64,000 nt of DNA from JAVHYG01 sp040390025 (GTDB lineage Bacteria > Pseudomonadota > Gammaproteobacteria > Diplorickettsiales > Diplorickettsiaceae): the NCBI GenBank assembly GCA_040390025.1, contig JAZJZD010000009.1, forward strand, positions 124,001-188,000, written 5' to 3'. Positions 44,114-55,018 of this stretch are shown piece after piece. The position numbers and the translations under genes were made by a program. Every line of letters starts with the position of its first letter. The first letter of the stretch is position 1. Below the pieces are notes generated by a model. The model worked only from the letters and a program-made list of their open reading frames with translations. It made no database searches and was not told where the DNA came from.

Positions 44114-46072
44114 TTAATCTATTTTCATCGGTAAAATAACCAGTTGTGCGCCCAGTAAATTTAAACGACGCTGCAGTGTTACAGCCGTTTCATTATGTAG
44201 AAAGCGTGTTATCCAGTTATCCTTTTTAAAAATAAGTTTACTGGCAAAAAAGATAGCATTAGGAAACTCTTTCATAACTTTTTTAGACAGAATCGTTAAT
44301 TTTTCAGCGGGATCAGTACCGTAAGCAGCCACTCCTTTTGCAGCTAAACCTTGTTGTTGACAATACGTCACAAAGTAATCCAACATTTTGTTTGAAGATT
44401 CTTGCATCGCTGTCAATTCTTTTTTGGCGCTAAAACTTTCAACATCGACGATTCCTACGTTTAAAAAAATAAAATTTTTAAAATGGTGAGGAAACATGCG
44501 TAATATCCATAATAGGTTATGCAAACCAATTCCGCGATGTTTTCCTACCATAATGACGGCAGTTGCTTCTGAAGGCTGTAACGGTGTAACTACTTTGGGT
44601 GTTGCTAGTGGTGTGCTTGTCATCAATAAATCGATGTCATGTAATTTTTTATAGACGTGGGTGTAATGTTTTTTTATAAGTAGGCAAAGGGCGATGACAA
44701 GACTAGTAATGACAACAGTAACCCAACCGCCAAAGGTAAATTTGGAGATTAAGGTAACAATTAAAATACTAGAAGTGATAAAAAAAGCAAAGGCAGAGAA
44801 ACTCAAACGTACTAACCAGCGCGGTGATGCGGCACTTCTTTGCTTTAACCAATAGACACATAGCCCTAAAATCGATAATGAAAATGTCAAAAACACATTC
44901 ATACTATAAAGAATGACTAACCAAGAAACACGACCACCGCTTAACCAAAGAATAAGCAATGCAGCTATACCAAAGACAATGACACCATTTTGAGTCACTA
45001 AACGGCTGGAAAGGTGACGAAAGCGATTGGGTAACCAGCTGTCAATAGACATGTTAGCTAAAACACCCGGTCCTGCTAGAAAACCCGTATTAGCGCCGAC
45101 TAACAAAAGCCCCGCTTCTAGCAGTAGAGTAATAGTCAGCATAACTTGCCCTGCACTAGAATCACCCAAAATTTTATGGAAAACAACCGCATTTAAGGTT
45201 TGTCCATAGACAGGGTGCGCATGCCAAAGTAAATAAAGTAAAATAATACCGCCTGCAGTAAAGCTTAGCGAAAGTGCCATATAAAGCATGGTCCACTTTC
45301 CGGTTTGCACACGTGGTTCGGCTAGACGATTTACATTGTTTGAAACAGCTTCGATTCCGGTATACGTTCCACTTCCCAACGAATAAGCACGTAAGAGTAA
45401 GGCGGTAATAAATAACCAACCGGTTTGTTGAGATAAGTGAAAAGTGTCATTAAAGGTATTTGCAACGACAACCGGTAAACCACTTTTATGGGAAACAACA
45501 CCATAAATAATGAGGAAAAAGTGTGTGACAACAAATCCTATAAAAATAGGCATCAAGACTTTTATTGATTCTTTCATGCCACGTAAGTTGAGTGTAATTA
45601 ACAGAACAATGATGCCGGCTTCAGCAAATAGCTTATAACTCAAGACATACGATGGAAGTAAACTAAATAAAGCATCGGTACCACTGGCGACAGAAATTGT
45701 AATAGTAAGTACGTAGTCGACAATCAATGCGGCGCCTGAAACAAGTCCAGCATGTGGACCTAATAATTGAGTGGCTACTTTGTAACCACCGCCACCGCTA
45801 GGAAATAGGGTAATGACTTGATTATAAGCCAACGCGATGACAAAGACGGTCAGAATAGTAGCAATAGCGATGTAAAGGGCTAAAGAGGTGTAATGGGGGC
45901 CTAAAGCAATAAATGCTTCCTCAGGACCATAACAAGAAGAGGAGAGTCCATCAGCCCCTAAGCCAACCCAGGCCAAAAAGGCAACTAATGCGATATGTTT
46001 TTGCGCATTTGGATTGAGTGGATTACGAGGTTTTCCAAGTAAAAATCGAGTGAGGCGTTGAAAAAAGGTCAT
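44114..46072 (-). CDS. APC-superfamily permease with a cytoplasmic C-terminal domain (KimA-like)
   Basis: The 652-residue protein has about 12 membrane segments from residue 25 to 470. They begin FLAWVGLGADGLSSSCYGPE and include TLFPSGGGGYKVATQLLGPH, a glycine-rich transport motif. The last 180 residues are soluble and Usp-like (EATAVIMVGKHRGIGLHNLL, PNAIFFASKLIFKKDNW). This layout matches KimA/YdaO-type potassium or amino acid importers of the APC superfamily. The substrate is not certain. Confidence 0.8.
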   Translation of the reverse strand: MTFFQRLTRFLLGKPRNPLNPNAQKHIALVAFLAWVGLGADGLSSSCYGPEEAFIALGPHYTSLALYIAIATILTVFVIALAYNQVITLFPSGGGGYKVATQLLGPHAGLVSGAALIVDYVLTITISVASGTDALFSLLPSYVLSYKLFAEAGIIVLLITLNLRGMKESIKVLMPIFIGFVVTHFFLIIYGVVSHKSGLPVVVANTFNDTFHLSQQTGWLFITALLLRAYSLGSGTYTGIEAVSNNVNRLAEPRVQTGKWTMLYMALSLSFTAGGIILLYLLWHAHPVYGQTLNAVVFHKILGDSSAGQVMLTITLLLEAGLLLVGANTGFLAGPGVLANMSIDSWLPNRFRHLSSRLVTQNGVIVFGIAALLILWLSGGRVSWLVILYSMNVFLTFSLSILGLCVYWLKQRSAASPRWLVRLSFSAFAFFITSSILIVTLISKFTFGGWVTVVITSLVIALCLLIKKHYTHVYKKLHDIDLLMTSTPLATPKVVTPLQPSEATAVIMVGKHRGIGLHNLLWILRMFPHHFKNFIFLNVGIVDVESFSAKKELTAMQESSNKMLDYFVTYCQQQGLAAKGVAAYGTDPAEKLTILSKKVMKEFPNAIFFASKLIFKKDNWITRFLHNETAVTLQRRLNLLGAQLVILPMKID

Positions 46073-46218
46073 TCTATTGAAGACAATAAGAAATTGGGAC
46101 TACTATAGCGGTTTACGCTTTCTTTTTGAAGCTCCCTTTGATGGGCCCCCCCTTGGATAATCTAAATACTACTAAGAAAATGTTGTTAACAGGAAGAAAT
46201 TTATTAGCTGTAAAATAT

Positions 46219-46247
46219 TTGCTTGTATTAGCTATTAGAGCTACAAT
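46219..46247 (+). promoter_or_regulatory. Promoter and candidate operator of the toxin-antitoxin operon
   Basis: TTGCTT (46219-46224) and TACAAT (46242-46247) are 17 bases apart. The inverted repeat TAGCT-N5-AGCTA (46229-46243) overlaps the spacer and -10 box. That is where a Phd/YefM antitoxin would be expected to bind. Confidence 0.6.
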
Positions 46248-46274
46248 GAGCTTAAAAGACATTAGAGGTGATTT

Positions 46275-46529
46275 ATGGTAACACTAGGTGCTAGAGAGGC
46301 AAAAAATGAGTTTGGTCGTCTGCTCGACACGGCTCAAAGCGAAAGCGTACTTATTGAAAAAAAAGGGCGGCCTGTTGCTGTCGTTTTATCCATAAAAGAG
46401 TATCAATTATTGGAAGACGCTCAAGATAAACTATGGGAAATGTTAGCAAAGACTTCAGAAATAGAAGGACTTGTAAGTGAAGAAGAAAGCGAAGATTTTT
46501 TAAAGTCGCTACGCAATGCTAAAAATTAG
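46275..46529 (+). CDS. Phd/YefM-family antitoxin
   Basis: The 84-residue protein has the N-terminal DNA-binding fold of the prevent-host-death family (LGAREAKNEFGRLLDTAQSE, VLIEKKGRPVAVVLSIKEYQ). An acidic C-terminus (VSEEESEDFLKSL) would wrap the toxin. GAGGTGA lies upstream of the ATG. It overlaps the toxin gene by 14 bases, a standard type II toxin-antitoxin arrangement with autoregulation. Confidence 0.9.
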   Translation: MVTLGAREAKNEFGRLLDTAQSESVLIEKKGRPVAVVLSIKEYQLLEDAQDKLWEMLAKTSEIEGLVSEEESEDFLKSLRNAKN

Positions 46530-46797
46530 TCTTTCTAAAAATTCTTTAAAGTTTTTAAAGCAGGTACCCACTAAACATGGAAGACAGATAGCAATGACTC
46601 TAGAGTCTTTGAGGGAAAGTTCATTTCCACAAGATTCAAAAAAATTAAAAGGTACTTCTGACTATTATCGAGTTGATATAGGAGAATATAGAGTTATTTA
46701 CCGAATAGATGTAGAAGGAAGTATTTTAATTATCGCTTTTATAGGAAAACGTAACGATAACGAGGTATATAAGCAATTTAAACGAAAAAATAGTTAA
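46516..46797 (+). CDS. RelE/ParE-family toxin
   Basis: The 93-residue basic protein has the RelE fold pattern: LSKNSLKFLKQVPTKHGRQI, KLKGTSDYYRVDIGEYRVIY and a C-terminal FIGKRNDNEVYKQFKR. Conserved Arg and Tyr residues for mRNA cleavage at the ribosome (YRVDIGEYRVIYRI, GKRNDNEVY) are present, so it looks more like RelE than ParE. It depends on the overlapping antitoxin gene. Confidence 0.9.
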   Translation: MLKISLSKNSLKFLKQVPTKHGRQIAMTLESLRESSFPQDSKKLKGTSDYYRVDIGEYRVIYRIDVEGSILIIAFIGKRNDNEVYKQFKRKNS

Positions 46798-47001
46798 AAT
46801 TTAAAAATATGTTCCCAGGGGTTACATTCCCTGGAGATATTCAACACCTCTTCATTCTTTAAATAAAGTTTAATAATTTAGTGTCTACTTTTTCGTGGAA
46901 AGACCAGGATAAATCTGAGACTTTTTTAAGACATTTAGGTAGGATAAGCGTAGACACAACTATATAAGGGTAGTTTGACCCCCTGCTTAAAGAGGCAATT
47001 G

Positions 47002-48312
47002 ATGAAAAAAACATCGGATAAGCGTGAAGAAATTCCTTGTTTAGCTTCGCATTGTTTAGATCCTTTGCACCATCTCGAGGAGCAATTATTAGCTTCTCAA
47101 TCGGTAATCGAAGCCTGGTTGCGTGAGCAATGGCGTAAGACGCTTCCTCCTTTTTATGCTTCGGTTGATTTACGCAATGCAGGGTTTAAGCTAGCACCTG
47201 TCGATACAAATCTGTTTCCCGCTGGATTTAATAACTTAAAAGAGGACTTTATTCCTTTAGCTGTGCAAGCGGCTCAAGAGACTTTGGATAGATTAGCACC
47301 AGCCTGTCGCCGACTTTTACTCATTCCAGAAAACCATACGCGTAATCAGTATTATTTTAAAAATCTTCTGGCTTTACATGACATCCTTATTCAGGCTGGC
47401 TTTGAAGTGAGAATAGGATCTTTGCTTGAAGATATTGAGAATAGTAAGGAAATTTTGTTGCCTTTTGGCCGATCGCTTTTACTTGAAAAGGTAAAAAGGG
47501 AAGGAGATCAAATAAAGGTAAATGATTTTTTACCTTGTTTACTGGTATTAAATAACGATTTAGCCAATGGTATACCCAAAATTCTTCAAGGAATTAAACA
47601 AAAGATTTTACCGGTTGCCGAATTAGGTTGGCATAGCCGTTTAAAATCTGATCACTTTAGGGAGTATGGTCAGGTATGTGAGGAACTGGCACAGTTAATT
47701 AAATTAGATCCGTGGTTAATTAACCCTTTATTTGCTCGCTGTGAAGGTGTTGATTTTATGAAGCGTGAAGGCGAAGACTGTATGGTAGAAAAAAGTCATC
47801 ATCTATTAGATAAAATTCAAAAAAAATATGATGAGTACCATATAAAGGAAAAACCCTACGTAGTTATTAAAGCCGATGCTGGAACTTATGGTATGGGTGT
47901 CTTATCAATCCATGATCCGGCAGAAATTCGGCAATTAAATCGTAAAAAACGCAGTGATATGATGGTTGCAAAAGGCAATCGTCCTATAGAACAAGTGATT
48001 ATTCAAGAAGGGGTTTACACGTTTGAAACTTGGAATAATGCTGTCGCAGAACCGGTTGTTTATATGATAGGACAATATGTGATTGGCGGATTTTATCGAG
48101 TACATACCGGTCGCGGCATTAGCGATAATCTCAATTCACCGGGTATGCAATTTGAACCGCTTCCTTTTGTAAAAGCGTGTAATATTCCTGAAGTAACGAC
48201 GAAACAAAAAGGTAAATGTGCGAATCGTTTTTACGTTTATGGCGTAATAGCGCGTCTCGCTTTGCTTGCTGCCGCGCGTGAACAAGCGGCTGTTTTGAAA
48301 AAAGAGGGTTAG
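47002..48312 (+). CDS. gshA: Glutamate-cysteine ligase, proteobacterial type unlike E. coli GshA
   Basis: The 436-residue protein resembles the separate GshA group first noted in Acidithiobacillus-type bacteria. Features are YASVDLRNAGFKLAPVDTNL, FPAGFNNL, LLLIPENHTRNQYYFKNLL, YVVIKADAGTYGMGVLSIHD and GGFYRVHTGRGISDNLNSPG. The ATG at 47002 has AGAGG upstream and is preferred over 46975. It makes gamma-glutamylcysteine, and gshB follows 4 bases later. Confidence 0.92.
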   Translation: MKKTSDKREEIPCLASHCLDPLHHLEEQLLASQSVIEAWLREQWRKTLPPFYASVDLRNAGFKLAPVDTNLFPAGFNNLKEDFIPLAVQAAQETLDRLAPACRRLLLIPENHTRNQYYFKNLLALHDILIQAGFEVRIGSLLEDIENSKEILLPFGRSLLLEKVKREGDQIKVNDFLPCLLVLNNDLANGIPKILQGIKQKILPVAELGWHSRLKSDHFREYGQVCEELAQLIKLDPWLINPLFARCEGVDFMKREGEDCMVEKSHHLLDKIQKKYDEYHIKEKPYVVIKADAGTYGMGVLSIHDPAEIRQLNRKKRSDMMVAKGNRPIEQVIIQEGVYTFETWNNAVAEPVVYMIGQYVIGGFYRVHTGRGISDNLNSPGMQFEPLPFVKACNIPEVTTKQKGKCANRFYVYGVIARLALLAAAREQAAVLKKEG

Positions 48313-48316
48313 CATC

Positions 48317-49261
48317 ATGAAAAACATTTCATTGGGTGTGATTATGGACCCTATTTCACAAATTAACACTAAAAAAGACACGACGTTTGCTATGTTGTTA
48401 GAGGCGCAGCGGCGCGAGTGGCCGATTTTTTATATGGAGCAGACTGATCTTTTTTTAAAACAAGATATTCCTTATGCACGAATGCGTCGCTTGAAAGTAC
48501 AGGATAATACTAAAAATTGGTTTGAGTTAGGTAAAGAAAAAGTAGAAAGTTTAAATCAGCTCACTGTAATCCTGATGCGCAAAGACCCTCCAGTAGATAT
48601 GCAATATATTTATACCACTCAGCTATTAGATATAGCAGAAAGCCAAGGTGTGAGGGTGGTTAATAAACCACAGAGCTTGCGCGATTATAATGAAAAATTG
48701 TTTACGTTACAGTTTCCGCAATGTTGCCCACCTAGCTTAATTACGCATTCTATTGCAGATGCAAAACTTTTTTTAGAGGAACATAAGGATATTATCGCTA
48801 AGCCTTTAGATGGTATGGGTGGGTTTTCAGTGTTTCGTTTACAAAAAAATGATGCAAACACCAATGTAATTTTTGAAACCTTGAGCGCCAATAATCAACG
48901 TTATATGTTAATCCAGCGCTATATTCCAGAAATTACAGCAGGGGATAAACGTATTTTAATGATTGATGGAGAGCCTGTGCCTTATGCTTTGGCACGTATC
49001 GCGCCAGCAGGAGAAACGCGTGCTAATTTAGCGGTAGGGGGCAAGGGAATTGGACAGGAACTCAATGAGCGTGATCGTTGGATTTGTCGACAAGTGGGAC
49101 CTCTTTTAAAAGAAAAAGGTTTGTATTTTGTGGGTCTTGATGTAATAGGCGATTATTTAACAGAAATTAATATTACCAGTCCTACCGGTATCCGCGAGCT
49201 TGATCAGCAGTTCAATTTAAATATAGCTTCTTTATTAATGGATGCCTTGGAAGGATTGTAG
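48317..49261 (+). CDS. gshB: Glutathione synthetase
   Basis: This 314-residue ATP-grasp enzyme has GVIMDPISQINTKKDTTFAM, ILMRKDPPVDMQYIYTTQLL, NKPQSLRDYNEKLF, AKPLDGMGGFSVFRL and TEINITSPTGIRELD. It adds glycine to gamma-glutamylcysteine. With gshA it gives a complete two-gene glutathione operon. Confidence 0.96.
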   Translation: MKNISLGVIMDPISQINTKKDTTFAMLLEAQRREWPIFYMEQTDLFLKQDIPYARMRRLKVQDNTKNWFELGKEKVESLNQLTVILMRKDPPVDMQYIYTTQLLDIAESQGVRVVNKPQSLRDYNEKLFTLQFPQCCPPSLITHSIADAKLFLEEHKDIIAKPLDGMGGFSVFRLQKNDANTNVIFETLSANNQRYMLIQRYIPEITAGDKRILMIDGEPVPYALARIAPAGETRANLAVGGKGIGQELNERDRWICRQVGPLLKEKGLYFVGLDVIGDYLTEINITSPTGIRELDQQFNLNIASLLMDALEGL

Positions 49262-49310
49262 TAAAAACCCCTGATGCACAAGGAATTAACCCAGTGCCTT
49301 TCCTTGAAAT

Positions 49311-49649
49311 TTAGAGCATATTTAATTGTAATTTTGCCGCTTCAGACATTTTTTCAGTAGTCCAGGGCGGATCCCAAACCAATTCAACACTAGCAGAGAC
49401 AACGCCAGGAACATTATTGACAACGTTTTCGACCATACTAGGGAAGGTTTGTGCAACCGGACAACCGGGTGTGGTCAAGGTCATTTCAATTTTTACCACT
49501 CCTTGCGGATTGATATCAATGTTGTAAATTAAACCTAAATCGTAAATATTAACAGGGATTTCAGGATCATAGACCCCCTTAAGGGCTTCGATAATATTAA
49601 GTTTTAATTGATTGAGTAAGGGTAAGGATAGAGGGTAAAGAAAAGCCAT
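49311..49649 (-). CDS. MIP18/DUF59-family Fe-S assembly protein (SufT-like)
   Basis: From the ATG at 49649 the protein has 112 residues. It carries ALKGVYDPEIPVNIYDLGLI, MTLTTPGCPVAQTF with the conserved Cys, and ASVELVWDPPWTTEKMSE, all hallmarks of the SufT/PaaD-like group. It helps mature Fe-S proteins and relates functionally to erpA at 18269. A longer TTG-start form reaches 49706 but would add a non-conserved hydrophobic stretch. Confidence 0.85.
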   Translation of the reverse strand: MAFLYPLSLPLLNQLKLNIIEALKGVYDPEIPVNIYDLGLIYNIDINPQGVVKIEMTLTTPGCPVAQTFPSMVENVVNNVPGVVSASVELVWDPPWTTEKMSEAAKLQLNML

Positions 49650-49837
49650 TTGAAATAAAATAATTATAAATAAGGCTATTGAAATAGGTATTGCTATAAG
49701 AGTCAAGTAGTTATACGTTAGTTAGATAAAAAATTTAACTAGCATTGTTTCTTAAAATAAAAAGCGCTTTCATTTAATTTTATTTTTTTTACATAAATGT
49801 CTTAGTATTTTAAGATGTAAAGAATAGGTTTAAATAT

Positions 49838-50866
49838 TTATATTTTTTCTTTTTTTATAAAATTTAAAAAATTTTTGATAAAATATTTTTTAGCTATTTC
49901 TGAAGAAAAATTAGCTATGTTAAAAAGATTTAAAATTTTTAATGTGTCAGAAATGATTGTTTTTTTTAGATTAATTTGTAAGGCTGTATAGGGATCCTGT
50001 TTTTTTAAGCAGGTATGTGTTATGCCGGTAATTATTTTATGCTTAGGTACTTTATTCTCACTAAATAGCTTTGACTCTATGCAGCCAAATAATTTATTAA
50101 GATGACTAAATATTTCATTAAATTTACTGGCAGTATGTGGGTAATTATTAGAAAATATAACACCAGGAAACAATGTAGACCTATTGTAAGAAAAATGGCT
50201 TTTTCCGTAGCTTAAGTTATTCGTACCGAAATAAAAACCAAAAAACTCAGTGTTCTTATAGTCATGTAGTAGATGGCTTAGATTTTTTTGTATGCTGCCG
50301 TTGTAGTCTAAAAAGTCAATGAAAGCAATTTTTTCCTCAGTTAATAATCCTTGTGCGGATAAAGTGTGCTTAAGCGATTTTTTTTTGGCATTTATAAGTG
50401 TATTTAATTCAGTACCAAATTCCGTTGCTTTAATCAGGGTAATCAGAAATTGAGAGTCTATAGTATTGTAGTGGCGTTTAATAATATTCAAGGACGTATC
50501 TGAAAAATCAGATAACGCTATGTCAATATTAGCTAAAAGATTTTTTAGCGATAGAGAACCTTTTAGTAAGACTATTTGGTTTAAAAAGTTTTCAATATTT
50601 TCTAGATTTGTATAAGTTAAACAAGCGCTAGATATTTGGGTTATGTCGATAATTTTAAGTTGAAGGTTATCTTTTATTCCTCTAAATAGACTTACGTTGT
50701 CTAAAATTATATCAAATACATCTTTTATAAAATCGCAATCTTTAGATAGAAAAAAGACTTTTTTAATATGTAATATAGAGAGGTCAGAAATAACCTGATA
50801 AGCAAAGATGGCAATAATTGGATACAGCGCATTACTTATGTCCAGTATTTTTTTGTTTAAATGCAT
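49838..50866 (-). CDS. C-terminal half of a split HAD-type polysaccharide protein
   Basis: The 342-residue reading resembles the C-terminal region of large HAD-superfamily polysaccharide proteins (COG5610-like). VFFLSKDCDFIKDVFDIIL resembles their FLSRDG block, and IAFIDFLDYNGSIQKNLSHL resembles the later G-S-x-Q block. It is in the same frame as the upstream gene. The 72 bases between 50867 and 50938 are 24 open codons (ending KLAWTENNLNDF) preceded by a single TAA. It may be expressed from its own ATG or be the tail of a broken gene. It is very AT-rich. Confidence 0.6.
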   Translation of the reverse strand: MHLNKKILDISNALYPIIAIFAYQVISDLSILHIKKVFFLSKDCDFIKDVFDIILDNVSLFRGIKDNLQLKIIDITQISSACLTYTNLENIENFLNQIVLLKGSLSLKNLLANIDIALSDFSDTSLNIIKRHYNTIDSQFLITLIKATEFGTELNTLINAKKKSLKHTLSAQGLLTEEKIAFIDFLDYNGSIQKNLSHLLHDYKNTEFFGFYFGTNNLSYGKSHFSYNRSTLFPGVIFSNNYPHTASKFNEIFSHLNKLFGCIESKLFSENKVPKHKIITGITHTCLKKQDPYTALQINLKKTIISDTLKILNLFNIANFSSEIAKKYFIKNFLNFIKKEKI

Positions 50867-50938
50867 GAAGTCGTTTAAATTATTTTCTGTCCAGGCTAGC
50901 TTGTGGATAGTTTTCTTTATATAGTTTTTTTTAATTTT

Positions 50939-52639
50939 TTATTTTCTATTATATACATTACAGGCACGGAAGTTTAATTTTTTATATTTTTCTAAGTTGT
51001 CTCTAGTGTAGGTTAGGTATTTTATTTTAGTTTTCTTGGGTGAAAAGTGATTAAATAGGTATTTATTACTAACATGTAGCACTTGATTAGTATCAAGTTG
51101 TATTTTTTTTAGGGTTAGTTGGTAAAGGTTATCGTTAAATTTTCTTGATTTATTTTGATAAAATATATGACATAAATCAATATGCTGATTTATATTAAAA
51201 TGGGAGGCTATATATCTAATATTTTCTTCAGAGAAAAAATTATCAATGCACACGGCGATTAACAGGTCCTTTTTTTTTAATGATTTTAACGTTTCGACAG
51301 TTTCTTTTTCAACGAATAGGGTGTTTATAAGGCTTTTTATTTCATAATATATTATATCATTAACTAATTCTACTATTGTTTTTTTTGTTATAGAAAAAAT
51401 AACGTTTTTTATAATTAAAAAAAAATAACTATCATTATTTTTGCTGGGTAGATTAAACTCATGTACCTTTTCTTCTTCGCGGTTTCTTATTTTATTAAAT
51501 TTATCTATATCAATAGCAAACCCCATATGCATCAGTTTTAAACGAGCATATTCTGCAGTTTTAAAGCGTATATCTTTTGCAGGATTAGTTAATCTGTGGA
51601 CTAGTGTTTCGAAAAAATCGAAAAAAATAACTTTTTTATCAGACGCATGATTTAGAACTTCCTTGAAATAATTTATTTTATGTTTGTAGTTGTTTAATTT
51701 AAAATAATATTCTATTAGTTTTTTGTAGTAATTTTTTTTTAAAAAAAAATCTTTATGTTGGGCTTTGATTTTTTTGTTATTTTTTTCCTCTTTAGCTCCA
51801 AGTTTTTTCTTTATAGCGTTTAGTTCCATCTGTAACCTAGTACGGTTACTTTCTATGTGGTAAAAAAATTTTTCATTGGCTATGAAACTATATATTTTAT
51901 TAGGGGATAATAGTTCTTTAATTTCTGCTTTAATTATTTTTTTAGAATATAATATACCTAAACCATAAAATAATGGGATAGAAATAAAATCTAAATCTAA
52001 GTTTGTCCGGTTTTGAATTAGGAAATCTTTTATAGCAGTATCTGCTCTATACCTATTATTTGTATCGGCAGAAAGACTATATTTATTTGAGCTTAGATGA
52101 TTGTCTGCTTGAATTTCGGCACTTTCAGTGTTGTTTAAAGTAGGAGCGTAAGGTTTGGTTAATGCTAAGTTTGAACTTTCATAAAACGTTTCTTTTTCAT
52201 AATTTATAAATATATTATAAAGAAAACAGATAGACTGCAGCTGTTTGTCATTTAAAAAAATGCTTTTTAATGCATTCTTTAAAAAATTATAGTCGCGCTT
52301 AGTATTTATTAAAAATACATCATGATCGGCTTCTGATTTGCTAAGGTAATTTAGCGAATTTTCTTTAAATAATTTAGATTGGCCTTGAAATTTTGGAATG
52401 GTGTTTAATTGTATATTTACACTGCAATAGTGAAAGCTTTTTATTCTAGATAATAAAGCAAGCCAAAGTGTTAATTGCGATCTTTCAGAACCTTCGGTGT
52501 CAATTTCACATATAGATCTAATGCTAGGATGTAAAATAATAGGTTTAAGGATATCTTTAAAGTTTATCAATGAAGATAAATCAAGTGTATCATTTTGATA
52601 AGCATCAAATAGACTAAAATCATCTTTTGCAGATAACAT
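50939..52639 (-). CDS. N-terminal half of a split HAD-type polysaccharide protein
   Basis: The 566-residue ORF has an N-terminal part resembling a methyltransferase fold (SICEIDTEGSERSQLTLWLA, DVFLINTKRDYNFLKNAL). A Lys-rich helical linker follows. The HAD-like domain begins VIFFDFFETLVHRL, where the usual second Asp of DxFDT is Glu. It ends at TAA (50939-50941), after which the same frame stays open into the next gene. A single original gene of about 930 residues is likely. The substrate is unknown. Confidence 0.6.
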   Translation of the reverse strand: MLSAKDDFSLFDAYQNDTLDLSSLINFKDILKPIILHPSIRSICEIDTEGSERSQLTLWLALLSRIKSFHYCSVNIQLNTIPKFQGQSKLFKENSLNYLSKSEADHDVFLINTKRDYNFLKNALKSIFLNDKQLQSICFLYNIFINYEKETFYESSNLALTKPYAPTLNNTESAEIQADNHLSSNKYSLSADTNNRYRADTAIKDFLIQNRTNLDLDFISIPLFYGLGILYSKKIIKAEIKELLSPNKIYSFIANEKFFYHIESNRTRLQMELNAIKKKLGAKEEKNNKKIKAQHKDFFLKKNYYKKLIEYYFKLNNYKHKINYFKEVLNHASDKKVIFFDFFETLVHRLTNPAKDIRFKTAEYARLKLMHMGFAIDIDKFNKIRNREEEKVHEFNLPSKNNDSYFFLIIKNVIFSITKKTIVELVNDIIYYEIKSLINTLFVEKETVETLKSLKKKDLLIAVCIDNFFSEENIRYIASHFNINQHIDLCHIFYQNKSRKFNDNLYQLTLKKIQLDTNQVLHVSNKYLFNHFSPKKTKIKYLTYTRDNLEKYKKLNFRACNVYNRK

Positions 52640-53242
52640 ATCTTTTTCCCTATAGTTAAAGAAGCACTAAATTAACTATAGTAAATTTAAAAAATATGTA
52701 ATAGTTTTTTGGATAAGTTTTATTTATATCTAATTCAGATTATTAATAATTTATTTAGATAAACAATTTTTTTATTTATAATTGAAATTATACGAATAAT
52801 TTCTAATTAACAGAGGGTAGCTATAGTTAGTACAACTAGGGTGTGTTGTTATTCAGCGAGGATGGGGCGTAAAGCTTTGCTTTTCAAATATCCTAATAAA
52901 GTCTACTTGTAGTATGTGAGTAACGAAAATGTAGAAAAACCAGGCTTTAGAGCCATCATCGTAGCCAATTATAATAAATATATAAGTATTTGATTCTTTA
53001 TTACGTTACTTTTAATTTAAGCAGGGTTCATTCGAATTCCATATTTTCTATTAATAGGAAATCTTAATATTGGTTTGAAATCATTATACTGTAACTCGTG
53101 TAATTTATTTATTATTTAGTAGTATAATTTAGTTTTAGCCTATTTTATTGGTTAATTTTTAATATAAATTATCTAATTTAATAATTAATACTAGTATAGA
53201 ATAAATAGAATTAGATGTTAAAAATATACAGAGGAAAATGTC
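52640..53242. other. Intergenic region with a diverged palindromic element
   Basis: These 603 bases contain no ORF I can support. An imperfect inverted element spans about 52838-52970: the arm GGATGGGGCGTAAAGC at 52860 faces GCTTTAGAGCCATCATCG at 52944. The interior GTAGTATGTGAGTAACG resembles the centre of the element at 14591. The rest is AT-rich and should hold promoters for both sides. Confidence 0.5.
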
Positions 53243-53464
53243 ATGAGTGAAATGAATAGTGATGAACCAACATTCGACGAAACTGATTATAAAGCTTCAG
53301 ATCGTCCTAATGAAAACATTAGCTTGGACAATGGTTATGATGCTGAAAATGACGAGAAAACAGAAAATAATAAAAAAGATAAAAACAATGGTAAAGTAAG
53401 TCAAGATGGAAAAGGTTCGATAGAGTTTTTTTGTAAAAATATAGTCTGGTTTAAACAGAATTAA
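53243..53464 (+). CDS. Small acidic hypothetical protein
   Basis: This 73-residue, Asp/Glu/Asn/Lys-rich, probably disordered protein has a good ribosome site (AGAGGA 8-10 bases before ATG). Its middle (RPNENISLDN followed by NNKKDKNNGK) resembles the N-terminal part of the coiled-coil protein at 56896 (RPNEDIDIPS, then NNDGK repeats). It may be a free-standing or cut-off N-terminal module of that family. It lies 53 bases before the first propeller-like gene. Confidence 0.55.
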   Translation: MSEMNSDEPTFDETDYKASDRPNENISLDNGYDAENDEKTENNKKDKNNGKVSQDGKGSIEFFCKNIVWFKQN

Positions 53465-53517
53465 TTAATAAAAATTAATTATTTAAAAAATAAAACATAT
53501 TTTAAGGAAATTAAGCA

Positions 53518-54960
<1,443 letters not shown>

Positions 54961-55018
54961 CACTAAAAAATATTTTTTTACTATTATTACAAATTTAATT
55001 TGATATAAGGAATACAAG

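Noticed and set aside
53040..53060. GGTTCATTCGAATTCC as a possible tRNA T arm
   Set aside because: The spacing does not fit a T arm, and no D or anticodon arm lies upstream.
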